Shown: piece after piece, positions 24,943 through 35,114 of the stretch
How positions within the stretch are numbered: the first letter of the stretch is position 1
Layout: each line of letters starts with the position of its first letter
Notes under the pieces: generated by a model
Databases searched by the model: none
The model's input: the letters and a program-made list of their open reading frames with translations, nothing else
What the model was told of the DNA's origin: nothing
Origin: DSOI01 sp041394885
GTDB lineage: Bacteria > Acidobacteriota > Terriglobia > Bryobacterales > Bryobacteraceae
DNA length: 64,000 nt
Assembly: GCA_041394885.1 (NCBI GenBank)
Contig: JAWKHI010000010.1
Coordinates: 62,001-126,000, forward strand
Direction of reading: 5' to 3'
Program-made: the position numbers and the translations under genes

Positions 24943-27900
24943 ATGGACCCTTTCGGGATACTGCACCTGAGCGACCTCCACTGCAAAAGCGGCGACTCCG
25001 CGGAAGCCATCGTCGATCCCCTGCGTGCGGACCTGTCGTCGAACTACGCCAAAGTCCCGTTGCAGTTCGTCGTAATCTCCGGCGACTTCATTGACAAAGG
25101 CGACGCAAACGGGTTCTCTACCGCCGCGGAGTTTTGCCGTGAAGTGAGTAAGGTTACGAAGGTCCCGTTGGAGCGGTTTGTGGTTTGCCCGGGGAATCAC
25201 GATGTGGAGGACATCAAGGCGGCCTTTGCGTTGCGGGAAGAAGTCGGCCCGGGCGAGGAGGAAGCAGAGAAGCTCAAAGACGATGCGTACCGCGTCCGCG
25301 TGTTGAGCGAGTACCCGAAGCGCTTCTCCGGCTACTCGGCCTTCTGCAAGGAAGTGTTCGGGCACGACGGCGCCTTAAACGACCTGAGCCGCCACTACCC
25401 CTTCCCCGAACTCGGCATTCAGTTCGTAACGCTCAACTCGGCCTGCCGGATCGACAATTCCGGGCGAAAAAGCCGTCATAGAGCCGGCGGCGTTCGCGCG
25501 GGGATGATGACGGCAGCCGACGCCGAGCGGCAGCCCTTGCGCATCGCGGTCTGGCATCACGCGGTGCTGGGCCATGGAGTGGCGGAGTCCGACGGCTACC
25601 TGCAGCGGCTGGCCGAGGCAGGTTTCGCGATGCTGCTGCACGGCGATGTCCATGAGACACGGGCGCAGATCGCGAACTGTTTCCGCGACGGGCTGGCGGT
25701 GGCCGGCGCGGGATCACCTGTGGGGCGAACGATGCGACCGGGAATTTGTACAACCCGGACGCGGTGGGCGCCGACGGGGCGCGTGACCGCTGTCCACGTG
25801 CGGAAACAGGAGCAGTTGCACGGTCCGTTCGATGGACATACGGTGTTCGGCAAGAAGGTTCCTGCGCGGTGGACCATTTTTCGTTCGCGCCGCGGGGCGA
25901 GGTCCGGCATTCGGCGCCGACGCCACCGGCGCCAGTGGGCGATCCGGCGCGGTACCGCCTGGCATGGACGAGACGACCAAGTGGATCGACTTCCTGTGGA
26001 CTGCAGGTCGGTTCGGAAAGCGCGTGACGCGTTCCCGATCGAGCAGTTGTACGTCCCGCTGACGACAGGCGGGTCGATTCCGCCGGATCAGGCGCGAACC
26101 AAACGCTGGTGGTGATCCAGGCGACGCGGGCAGCGGAAAGACGACGTTTTCCGCTGTGGGGCGGGCGCGTCGATTGACAGTGGGACGGTTGTTCCCGATC
26201 CTGATCCGATCGCGGAATTCGACGAGCACGTCCGAGAGAGCCGGGAGCAGAAGAAGGGACCGACGGTGCAGACGTCGCCGCATTGGGTGAAGCACTACTT
26301 GGCGTCGAAGGGGTGGGACTTAAGCGAGGAGCCTTGGGAAGCCAGGCTCCGGGACTCGCGAACGGCGCTGCTGCTGGACGGGCTGGACGAAGCAGCGAAT
26401 GACCCGCGCCGCGCGGCGATGGCGAAGATGTTCGCTCAGGCGGCGATCGATTATCCGCAATGCCGCATCGCGGTGGCGATGCGGCTGGCGGCGTACAGGG
26501 AGGAGTCCGTGTGCCGTCGGGGTGGGGAGACGGTGCGATCGATGATCTCGACGACGCGCATGTGGACGAGTTCCTGGGTTGTGGTCGCGGTGCCTGCACG
26601 CCGACAGCACGGACGCGGCGGAAGCGCACCGTACGGAGTTGCGCGCGGCGCTGGACTCGAAGCCGGAGATCCGCGGATGGCGCGGGATCCGGTGATGCTG
26701 ACGGCGCTCGCGGTAGTGCACTGGAACGACAAGAGGCTGCCGGATCAGCGGGCGGAGTTGTACGAGTCTGTGTTTGGGGTGGGCTGGCGGCGGGAACGGC
26801 AAGGGCGTGGAGTCCGCGGAAAGCTGTCTACGGCTGCTGGGGAAGCTGGCTGGGGATGAGTATCCGCGCAGGGTACCGTGCAGTTAAGGGCGACGCGGCG
26901 GCGGACCTGGATCGCGGACGAGGCCCGCACGGTGGCGGCGGTAGAGCGCCGGGAGAAGGCGCGACAGTTTTTGACGGAGGAGGAGGTGGATAGCGGGGAT
27001 CGTGTCGAGCGTTGGGACGGATGTGCGGTTCTGGCGACTGTACGTTCCAGGAGCACTGTTCTGGCGGCGCGGACGCTGGCGGGGCTTCCGGATGCGGCGG
27101 AGTGGGAACGGGTGAAGCCGCACATTCATGCCAACGAGTGGCGGGAGGTGATGCTGCCGCTGGGCGGGGTGCTGCATGCGCGGCCGTGAGCGGTTGGACT
27201 GGCTGTTCGGGCAGATGCTCGAGTCAGCGGGGAAGACATTGGCGGATCAGGCGCGGTGCTTCGGGTTGGTGGGTGCGATGCTGCGGGACCTGGGGCGTTG
27301 AAGTATGAGTTGCCGGGAGGGGCGGCGGAGTGGTTCGGGCGGATGCGGGAGTCGGTGTTAAAGGACTACCGTGGAGGGTGGCAAAGGTTCGATGGGAAGA
27401 TCGGGTGGCGGCGGGGGAGGCATTGGGACCGAGCCATCCGGGGTTGGGTGGATGCCTTTGGGAGGACGGGTATTGGGTGGAGATTCCGGGTGGGACGTTC
27501 GGGATGGGGGCGCAAACGAGAGACGCGAAGAAGCCGAATTGGCGAACCAACACCCAGATCCACGAGCTATGCGGCAGGTTAACGTAACTGACTTTAGGAT
27601 CGGGCGATTCAGTCACGGTCTGGGAATACTGCGATACGTTAGGACGCACACGTGGGAGTGCCACCTGACTGGGACGACCAGCGGGCGCATTTCAGTCGCC
27701 CTGTAACCAACGTGCGATGGCTGGAGGCCAAAGCTTCTTGCCAGCCTGGGCCTCGAGACTCAGCCCAGGATGTCGATTGCCGTCCGAGGAAGAATGGGAA
27801 TGTGCCGCTAGAGGCTGGAGGGATTCGGTATATCCGTAAGTAAATGACGAGCCCGAATCAGAGCGATTCTAACTACAATGGTTCTGGTCGGTAGTCCGTC

Positions 27901-28123
27901 ACCAGTCGGAGCCTTTCCCCGCTCTGGACCTGTAGGAAAGTCACCCGCAGACATGGCCGGGAACGTTTCAGAGTGGACATCCGGGCACTACGGGCTACCA
28001 GAGGTTGTGGTTTTGAAGGGGGCTCGTGGAAGACGGGCCATCGCTGTTCGATGTGCGTACCGTGGCTTCATCCAACAAGAGCTTTGTCACAGCAGTATCG
28101 GGTTCCGTTGCGCCACGACATAA
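24943..28123 (+). pseudogene. Metallophosphoesterase-NACHT-FGE STAND protein, frameshifted
   Basis: The N-terminal metallophosphoesterase is intact to about 25720 with HLSDLH (Asp11, His13), SGDF (47-49), PGNHD (83-87), WHHAVLGH and HGDVHE. After it, pieces in alternating frames give a STAND linker (CGLQVGSE, PIEQLYVPLTTGG). The NACHT P-loop GDAGSGKT (26120-26143) is thrown out of frame by one missing G. Walker B TALLLDGLDEA and DPVMLTALAVVHW follow, then WREVMLPLGGVLH, and last a formylglycine-generating-enzyme-like domain (EIPGGTFGMGAQ, DMAGNVSEWT, SSIGFRC) ending at the stop 28121-28123. More than eight frameshifts disable it. Related intact proteins are thought to be conflict or defence sensors in which the FGE or NACHT part detects and the N-terminal domain is the effector. 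That role is an inference from the architecture. Confidence 0.82.
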
Positions 28124-28301
28124 CCCTATACCCTTTTCCCTATTACCCTTTTCCATCAATAGCCGGGGCAAGCTGCGACACCGCGACCGCACGGTGCGAG
28201 CGTAGCGTAAGGGCTGCGATGAATCCGTATCCCGTTTCGAGGCAGCAGGGACCAGTGGCGTCAATCACCGGATCGGAGCGAGAATAACATTGGAGGCAAC
28301 C

Positions 28302-28583
28302 ATGTCGAATCTGACCATCGAATTGCCCGAGGAACTCGCGCGCCGGCTGGAATCGATGGCGGCGGCCAGGCATACAACCGTTCCGGAGTTCGTAGTGGAC
28401 GGCCTCACGAAACTGGTGGCGGATCGCGATTCGCGGCCCGGTTCGCCGGCTTCGATTCTGCGGGCGATCGCGGAGGTGCCGCTGGTGAGTGCCGCCGACG
28501 CCGACGATCTGGACGCCGCCATTTCGAGGGGCGTCTGCCGGTTCGTGGAGGGGATGTGTTCGAGGACGCGGACACGCGGGTGA
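28302..28583 (+). CDS. vapB: VapB-type antitoxin of a second module
   Basis: A 93-residue protein (MSNLTIELPEELARRLESM, TTVPEFVVDGL) with a ribbon-helix-helix-like N-terminus and an acidic, toxin-binding C-terminal part. GGAGG is 5 bases before ATG 28302. Its stop overlaps the GTG of the toxin (GTGA), as in vapBC operons. Its frame looks intact, while the toxin is frameshifted. It lies between the two convergent STAND pseudogenes. Confidence 0.75.
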   Translation: MSNLTIELPEELARRLESMAAARHTTVPEFVVDGLTKLVADRDSRPGSPASILRAIAEVPLVSAADADDLDAAISRGVCRFVEGMCSRTRTRG

Positions 28584-28989
28584 CCTACCTTCGACACCAG
28601 CGCCTTGAGCGATCTGATCCGGGACGAACCGAGTCTGGATCCGCTGGCTGGCCTCTTTTGGACATGGATGACTCGCGGTGACTTGTACCATTGCGCGGGG
28701 TGAGATTTTATTCGGGATCGAGCGGCTGGCGCAGGGTCGCCGCCGGGTGGATCTCGAGCAAAGGGCGGCCAAGATCCTGGAGACTGTGCCCTGCGAGCCG
28801 ATTCCGCCCGCCGCCGCCGAGGCCTATGCGCGGATCAAGGCGGCTCAGCGGCGAATGGGGCTGAGTCTGGACGAGAATGACTTGTGGATTGCGGCCACGG
28901 CGACGGTGCTGGGAACTCCGCTGGTCAGCCGGGACGGGGATTTCAAGCGCGTCGACGGGGTGGTTGTCATTTCGGCTGGCTTGGCCTGA
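28580..28989 (+). pseudogene. vapC: VapC PIN-domain toxin with frameshift
   Basis: GTG at 28580 starts MTYL-like sequence. One base appears lost in the following T-run (near 28590), so FDTSALSDLIRDEPSLDPLAGL continues in another frame, and a second shift near 28650-28678 leads to TCTIARGEILFGIERL and the intact C-terminal half (ENDLWIAATATVLGTPLVSRD, DFKRVDG). All four PIN-domain acidic motifs (DTSA, GEI, ENDLWIAA, SRDGDF) can be recognised, but not in one frame. It would not yield a working ribonuclease. Confidence 0.8.
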
Positions 28990-29006
28990 GAGCGGGGGGG
29001 CCGCGG

Positions 29007-29240
29007 TCATGCGACGCGGTTGAGCGGATGCACTTCGTAGTCAACGGCCGCCGCGGCGTAGCGGAGGTTTGCCGCAGGTCTTCGTCTTCGAGGTACGGAT
29101 ACTCCCTGTTCGCGGTTGGGATAAGCGGCCAAAATCTCCAGCACCCGCCGAACTGTGATGCGCATTCCACGGATGCACGGCTTACCCCCGCACTGGGCGG
29201 GCTCGACGGTGATGCGGTCGAAACCGGGAATAACGTCCAT
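29007..29240 (-). pseudogene. DUF433 antitoxin-like protein, frameshifted
   Basis: The first 45 codons read as a DUF433 domain (FDRITVEPAQCGGKPCIRGMRITVR, EILAAYP), the usual antitoxin partner of DUF5615 PIN-like toxins. The continuation EYPYLEDEDLRQ lies in another frame, so one frameshift truncates it near 29100. No DUF5615 gene is next to it. It lies between the second vapBC and the second STAND pseudogene. Confidence 0.72.
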
Positions 29241-29339
29241 GCAACCATACTACCTGCGCCCCCCATTGCCACGACCCTGGTCCATGCACTACCTCCATCC
29301 CCGGCTGTTACCTGGAAAGTGTAAAAGTGAAAAAGGGTA

Positions 29340-32007
29340 TAGGTTGAGGTGTCCTGGCGCAACGGAACCCAACATCGTTGCAATGGAGGCTGGGAGTGCG
29401 TTGCTGATACACGCAGCGGGCATCTATACGACTTTTGTTCCAAGCGCCCCCGCGCAGCACCTAGCCCGCGAACCCTAGGCTCACTCGACGTCCACCTGAC
29501 ACGTTCCCAGCCATGTCCAAGCAGCCGTATGGACTTTGCCCCTTCGGGTATCGCGTCACCGGAGTAGTCTGACCGATCTCGCTTTCGCGGACATTGCATC
29601 GCTCCACTGCGGCGCTCTCCATGCCAAGCCCCCACGGGTACTCCCGCGACGTCTGCGCCTTGACGTCCCACGAAGCCGCCTTCTCCCACTGCTGTTCGGT
29701 CGGAAGCACACATCCCGTCCATCGGGCATAGAGGGACGCTTGTACCAGCTCACCTTGACCACAGGATGCTCGTCCGGCCCAAAGCGCTCGTCCGCCAGCG
29801 CCGGGTGCCCGGGGACCATCTTCTTGTAGTCCGTATTCTCGTCACCGGGTACTTGTCGATCTCGAACGACGCGCACGGGATCGTCTGCTCCTCGAAGACG
29901 AAGTCGCCCGCCGCGATTCAGGACCATCTCCGGCGGACCGCCTTCCCACGAGCCCAAAAATTATCCAACCACCCTGGCATTGGCTTCGCCTTCGCGCGCG
30001 AGTGTCCGGCGAGATCGACGGCAGCATCGAGGACAGAGCCGTTATTGGGGTGAGCGAAGATAGCGCCGACCACGTCCATGGTGGCTTCCCGCGCTTCCGA
30101 AGCTAGGCACTGATGCGCAAACACATAACGGTCAATGTGGAACTCAGCCAAAAAGCGCACCACCCGCCAGCCACGGGGTCCACGGAGCCGCGCCACGTGG
30201 CAAGCAGTAGAGCGCGTCCTCGACCCGCGACTCGCAACAAGCCGAGCAGAAATTCATCGCGCTGATAGGCCGGCAGAAGCGCAACGGCGAGGGCGACCGT
30301 TTCCTTCCACCCATCCTCGTCCAGCCGCGTACGCATCTCGCGCGGACCCTTTCTTGCGAGGTCACCGCGCAGCGAAATATTCCTGAAGCTGCGGTGGATG
30401 AAGCGAAACCGCCCGGCGCCCTGGGTGCAACAGGATGGCTTCCCGTGGAGTGGAACCGCTCCACCAGCGTGTCGGCGAGCGAGGTGTCTTTGTTCTTGCG
30501 CAGGAGGAACTCTTCCAGGCGCCCGTGCAGATCGTCACGCGAAACCTCGAGCTCTTCGCCCCGGCGGCGCGGCTGGGCGGATGCCTGCAGCCAGTAGGCG
30601 AGTTCGCCAGGAATTCGAGCTTCTGCGCCTGCGATTTCGCGGTAAGCCACGCCGGCGACATTGCTCCAGTTATCGACGAGGGACTCCGAACAGACGCGGT
30701 AAAGCTGCACCCGGCTATCCGGAAGTTCGCCCTTCCACAAATGCACGCACGTGATCATGGTGAGCAGCAGCGGATTCGCCGCCATCTCGCGGAGTTGCTC
30801 GCTGTCGGCGATCGCGCCCCACAGTTCGCGATTGGCGCTGGCAGCGGCGGAGGCGGAGGACTCGCGAATCTTGCGCCACCCGGCGATGAACGCCTTAATC
30901 TCAGCCTCGTTGAAATCGCACAGCGCGTAGCGGGGATAGTCATTCGCGTCAAACGGCGTCTTGGCATATTCGTAAGGCCGCGACGTGACCACCGCCCGGC
31001 AGCCCGTGGGAGAGCATCGGCGACGCCGTGGACCGCCTTCATCAGCGCGTCGCGCGCGTGATCGTCGATCACTTCGTCCAGCCCATCCACCATCAGCACC
31101 AGGCCGCCATCGCGCGCCGCGCGCCGGAAAAAGCCTGCCGGGAGATGCAGCCCTTCGCTCGCAAGGCGGCATTCGAAACACTCGAAGAGGTCGGCGGTGG
31201 GGTGATCGGTGCGGTCCTTGTGGTAGTCCCGGGCGCGGTAGAACAGCGGTAGCGGACCGGCATTCGCGTGGGCGAGGTCGGCGGCGAGTTTGATCAGGAG
31301 CGTCGATTTGCCCGCGCCGGGTTTGCCGAGGACGACGGCGCGAGGGACGGTGCCGAGGAGCGCGTCGGCACGGGACGTGGAGCCTTTCCGGATCGGCGTC
31401 GGCCTTTCGGAGCCGCGGCATGACGAAGATGTCGTCGAGGCCGACGCGGTCCAGATTCCCTGGACGCTCGAACCCGCGCAGCGTCATGGTGCGGTGGTCG
31501 CCCGTGATCTTGTTGGTGTACGCCTGCGTGCGAGGTTGTGCTTGCCGAGCCCGGGCGCGGTCGCGGAGGTGGCGGAGCGCATCGGCGATATGCGGAATCG
31601 GCTCGATGGATGCTTCTTCGATGCCTTCGAGCAGCTGATGAGGTCCGGCAGCGAGGCGTTGGGGGAGCGGACCGCAGGCCTGCAAGCAGGCTTCGGCGAG
31701 GCGGGCGTCGAGAATGTCGAAACTCGCCTCGCGATAGTTGCCGCGCAGGATGCGGGCGATCCTCGCGCGCGGCGGCGGGGTCATGGAAGAAGGCGACGAA
31801 GGCCTTGCGCTGGGCGAGCAGGGCGGTGTCTTGTTCAAAGATTGCAGCCAGAGTTGGAGCGCGGGCGCGAGAGCCTGCGCCGGAGCGTCGCAGACGAGGA
31901 GTGTTCCACGATTCGGTGGCGAGGCTGTTGAGAAGTAAGCCGACGGCGCCGGTGATGATGGCTTGGTTGGCGGGTCCAAGGCCATTCCAGATTCCGACCA
32001 GATCCAT
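29340..32007 (-). pseudogene. NACHT-FGE STAND protein, frameshifted
   Basis: ATG 32007 starts MDLVGIWNGLGPANQAI followed by a helical N-terminal region of about 200 residues with no recognised domain (TLAAIFEQDTALLAQRKAFVAFFHD in one frame, ILRGNYREASFDILDARLAEACL in another). The NACHT P-loop GKPGAGKST is at about 31300-31328, Walker B VLMVDGLDEVIDD at about 31070-31106, then AANPLLLTMITCVHLW and WLQASAQ. The helical arm and QEYFAAR follow. The C-terminal FGE-like domain is in fragments (ADERFGPDEHPVVKVSWY, LPTEQQWEKAASWD, CLDMAGNVSG, NDVGFRCAR). Many frameshifts and a lost stop make it non-functional. It faces the other FGE-bearing pseudogene, and the two share the C-terminal sequence. Confidence 0.8.
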
Positions 32008-32090
32008 ACCAACGAGTTTACCCCAGGGGTGTTTCAGCCGGACCAGAGTGCGCGACTCCGAACGGTGTAGATTCGTGGGAGGCAGGCACG

Positions 32091-32601
32091 TCGACGAAAT
32101 CTGAGCGTAGCTGGTACGTCAGGAGGGGGAAGCTCGCTACTGAGCTGGCGAGTGAGCGAGCGGTCAAGCTTTAGAATGACGTACTTCCTCACTTTTGGCT
32201 GTTACGGCTGCACATCTTCAGGAGAGAAGTCGGGTTCCGTAGTCCGCTATCAATCTGTTTGGGAGGCCGATTGGTGGAAGCGAATCCGACAGAGCGCCGA
32301 GCGGAACGTCGCAGCATGGATCAACAAGCCTATGCAATCGACCGCGAGAGCCGTGCGACGGAAGTCCCGCCGGAAAAGGCGATGAATGACCTAAAGACGT
32401 ATGCCAGCAGGGCCCGCAACGGGCTTGAAACTGAGAAACCGGGCCGGACAACGAGATGGATGTGGAAGGATCAGGATGTTCGTGAGGCGATTCGCTCTGT
32501 GATTGAAGAGCAAGGCGGGCCGATCACGGTCTTCTTGGGTGACGTGCCATGAAATCCACCCGACCGCTCGCTCACACTCGCGGCTCAGTCACGGACCGGC
32601 C
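32091..32601 (+). mobile_element. RAYT element, copy 2 (defective)
   Basis: An inverted, diverged copy of the element at 24291-24919. It starts TCGACGAAATCTGAG and has the REP-like tract before the transposase (about 32140-32170) and another after it (about 32560-32590), ending at ACGGACCGGCC. It is about 115 bp shorter because of an internal deletion in the transposase. The two copies bracket the STAND island with mirror symmetry. Confidence 0.72.
32176..32552 (+). pseudogene. RAYT transposase remnant lacking the HUH motif
   Basis: The start MTYFLTFGCYG matches the intact copy (MRYFITFSCYG). A one-base frameshift near 32255 separates it from GGRLVEANPTERRAERRSM. Then about 32 residues of the intact copy, including the HUH motif, are deleted between DRESRAT and EVPPEKAMNDLK. 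The C-terminus (DQDVREAIRSVIEEQGG) is preserved. It cannot act as a nuclease but may be mobilised in trans by the intact copy. Confidence 0.82.
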
Positions 32602-32707
32602 GCTCCACTTGTAGGCTTCCGCCTGGAGATTTACTGGGGTCGGCAACCCACAAGACGGCTCCGTTCCGGCTATAGATTTCTCCCGATTCCGTTACAATGT
32701 CGCAATC

Positions 32708-35104
32708 ATGCCGGATTCCAGAGAGGATGATCCAACGCGCACGGAGCATTCGCCGTTCCCGCCGTCGCAGCCGCCATCCGCCATCGATAATGCCCTCGTC
32801 GCCGGCGCCATGCTCGGGCAGCGTTACCGGATCGTCACCCTGCTGGGCCGCGGCGGAATGGGCGAGGTGTACCGCGCCGAAGATCTGCTGCTCGGCGAGA
32901 CGGTGGCGCTGAAATTTCTCCCCGGCGGGCTCTCCGGTGACAGCGAATTCACGGGCCGGTTCCGCAATGAGGTCCGCACCGCGCGAATGGTGACGCACCC
33001 GAACGTCTGCCGGGTTCACGACCTGGCCGAGGCCCAGGGCAGGCCGTTCCTCTCGATGCAGTTCGTGGACGGCGAGGATCTCGCGTCGCTACTTCGGCGG
33101 ATTGGCCGCTTCCCCGAAGACAAGGGGTTGGAGATTGCGCGGAAGTTGTGCGCGGGTCTCCAAGCGGCGCACGACCGCGGCGTGATCCACCGGGACTTGA
33201 AGCCGGCCAACGTAATGATCGATAGCCGGGGCGAAGTGGTCATCACCGACTTCGGGTTGGCTGGTTTGTCCGGCGCGATCCCGGATATCCAGAGCGGCAC
33301 TCCGTCTTATATGGCTCCCGAACAGCGCGCTGGAAGGGAGGTCAGCGCCCGCAGTGACCTTTACGCATTGGGGATGGTGCTGCATGAGGTGTTTACGGGG
33401 AAGCGTCCGGGCAGCGAGACAACCCAACTCGACCCGGCAATCCAAGCGGTCCTCGACCGTTGCCTGGCGGCGGATCCGTCCGATCGTCCTACCTCGGCGC
33501 TGGCCATTGCGCGCGCGTTGCCGGGCGGAGATCCGCTGGAGGCGGCATTGGCGGCGGGAGAAACGCCCAGTCCGGAGTTGGTGGCCGCAGCCGGAGACAC
33601 AGGCACGGCGATGCGGATCGGACGCGCGGCAATTCTCGCGCTGTTGGCTCTGACCGGTCCGTTCACGTTGGGATGGAATGGCGATCGTACGCGGCCCGAT
33701 CCGGGCTCCAGTCCGGAGGAACTGGCGGTGCGGAGCCGGGACCTGCTGGCCAAGCTCGATCCGCGGGGCGCGGCTCCGCCATACTCGGCCTGGGGGTTCC
33801 TCGCCGGTAGGCCGGCCGGCGAAGAAACCTTGCACACGCCGGATCGCTTCTGGTACCGGGGCAGTCCGGTCGCACTAGGCCACCTCCGCACATCGCCCAC
33901 GGCGGCCATGCAAGCAGACAAGGATCCGCCGCTCGATTATCCGGGTATGACGCTGCTGATTCTCGACCTGCGTGGGCGGCTGGTCCGCTACGAGCGAGTG
34001 CCGGACAACAATGGCGCCGATCCGGTCACGAAGCCACCGGAAGCGACGGCTTTGTTGGATTGGGCAGGGATCGCGGGGAGCGGCTTGGAGACCGAAAAAC
34101 CAGACGCCGTGTGGCGCTACAGGGATCCAGGCGGAGCTGCCTACCGCATCGTCCGGCTGCTGAATCCGGACGGCAGCCTTCGGCGCTTCGCGGTGACAGG
34201 CGCGGGGGAGGCGGGCGCCGTGCCCTCATCCATTCCGGGAATCGTCGAACTGATACTCACAATCCTCGCGATATGGTTCGCGGTACGGAACTACCGGTTG
34301 GATCGGATCGACTGGAAAGGGACCGGTACGCTCGGATTGACGTTGTTTTTGGGCTTTCTCGTGTCGATGCTGTTGCGCGGCCGCGACCTGCTTCATTGGA
34401 GCCCCGCGGTAACCCCCGTTGACATGGCGGGAGCAGAGTTACTCTCCGCCGCGCTGGTTACCTGTGGCTATGCGGCGATGGAACCATTCGTGAGACGCCG
34501 CTGGCCGGTGGTTCTCATCACATGGACACGGCTGATCCATGGCCGCTGGAAGGACCCGATGGTGGGCCGCGATATCCTGCACGGAATCGCCATCAGCTCA
34601 GTGTCTTTCAGCGCAACGCTTCTCCTTTTCGATGCCCTGGGCGCGTCCTCTTTTGTCCGCTCCCCACTCGCCTCGGTGCAGAGCACACCGCAGTTTCTGG
34701 CCGCGTTGCTGGGAACGCTTTGGGCCGCGCTGTTCCGTGCCGTGGTTTGGGTATTCGTGTTTTTCGTGCTCCGGTTGACTCTGCGCAAGGACTGGCTGGC
34801 CATCGCCGCGGGCGCAGGCCTCTTTACGTGGATGGTTGCAGGCGCCACCGGTTTGACCGCTCCCAGCGCGCTCGTGATTCTCTCTGGAGTCGCGCTGGTC
34901 CAACTATGGATTCTGCTGCGTTACGGCTTGGTGGCCAAAATCGCCGCGGAGGTGGTCACTTTGAGCCAGGCGCTGATCCTGACGCTCGATTCCTCCAAAT
35001 GGTACGCCGGTTATTCCTTCGCCGCGATTGCCTGGATCGCGCTGCTGGCGGCTCTGGCCTTTCGCGTGGCCACCGCCGGACAGGCAATCCTGCCCGAGGA
35101 ATGA
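32708..35104 (+). CDS. Membrane Ser/Thr protein kinase (PknB-like)
   Basis: A 798-residue kinase. The glycine loop LGRGGMGEVYRAED is near residue 45, the catalytic loop HRDLKPANV at His161-Arg162-Asp163, the metal-binding DFG at 181 and APEQ in the activation segment, followed by SDLYALGMVLHE. The kinase domain ends near residue 280. A juxtamembrane region and one predicted helix (AILALLALTGPFTL) lead to an extracytoplasmic stretch. About six further hydrophobic segments fill residues 520-795 (for example LILTILAIWFAVRN and LALLALAFR). This layout differs from PASTA kinases and suggests the TM part is a sensor or transporter-like module. Substrates are unknown and no phosphatase is adjacent. 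Confidence 0.9.
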   Translation: MPDSREDDPTRTEHSPFPPSQPPSAIDNALVAGAMLGQRYRIVTLLGRGGMGEVYRAEDLLLGETVALKFLPGGLSGDSEFTGRFRNEVRTARMVTHPNVCRVHDLAEAQGRPFLSMQFVDGEDLASLLRRIGRFPEDKGLEIARKLCAGLQAAHDRGVIHRDLKPANVMIDSRGEVVITDFGLAGLSGAIPDIQSGTPSYMAPEQRAGREVSARSDLYALGMVLHEVFTGKRPGSETTQLDPAIQAVLDRCLAADPSDRPTSALAIARALPGGDPLEAALAAGETPSPELVAAAGDTGTAMRIGRAAILALLALTGPFTLGWNGDRTRPDPGSSPEELAVRSRDLLAKLDPRGAAPPYSAWGFLAGRPAGEETLHTPDRFWYRGSPVALGHLRTSPTAAMQADKDPPLDYPGMTLLILDLRGRLVRYERVPDNNGADPVTKPPEATALLDWAGIAGSGLETEKPDAVWRYRDPGGAAYRIVRLLNPDGSLRRFAVTGAGEAGAVPSSIPGIVELILTILAIWFAVRNYRLDRIDWKGTGTLGLTLFLGFLVSMLLRGRDLLHWSPAVTPVDMAGAELLSAALVTCGYAAMEPFVRRRWPVVLITWTRLIHGRWKDPMVGRDILHGIAISSVSFSATLLLFDALGASSFVRSPLASVQSTPQFLAALLGTLWAALFRAVVWVFVFFVLRLTLRKDWLAIAAGAGLFTWMVAGATGLTAPSALVILSGVALVQLWILLRYGLVAKIAAEVVTLSQALILTLDSSKWYAGYSFAAIAWIALLAALAFRVATAGQAILPEE

Positions 35105-35114
35105 CACCGCCGCT

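Noticed and set aside
24943..32007. Complete diversity-generating retroelement
   Set aside because: FGE variable-region-like ends exist, but no reverse transcriptase, Avd or template repeat was found in the window.
13294..32007. All frameshifts being sequencing errors
   Set aside because: Some occur at short homopolymers and could be errors, but breaks concentrate in the accessory genes and the cyclodeaminase pseudogene, while the long housekeeping genes nearby are intact; real decay explains most of them.
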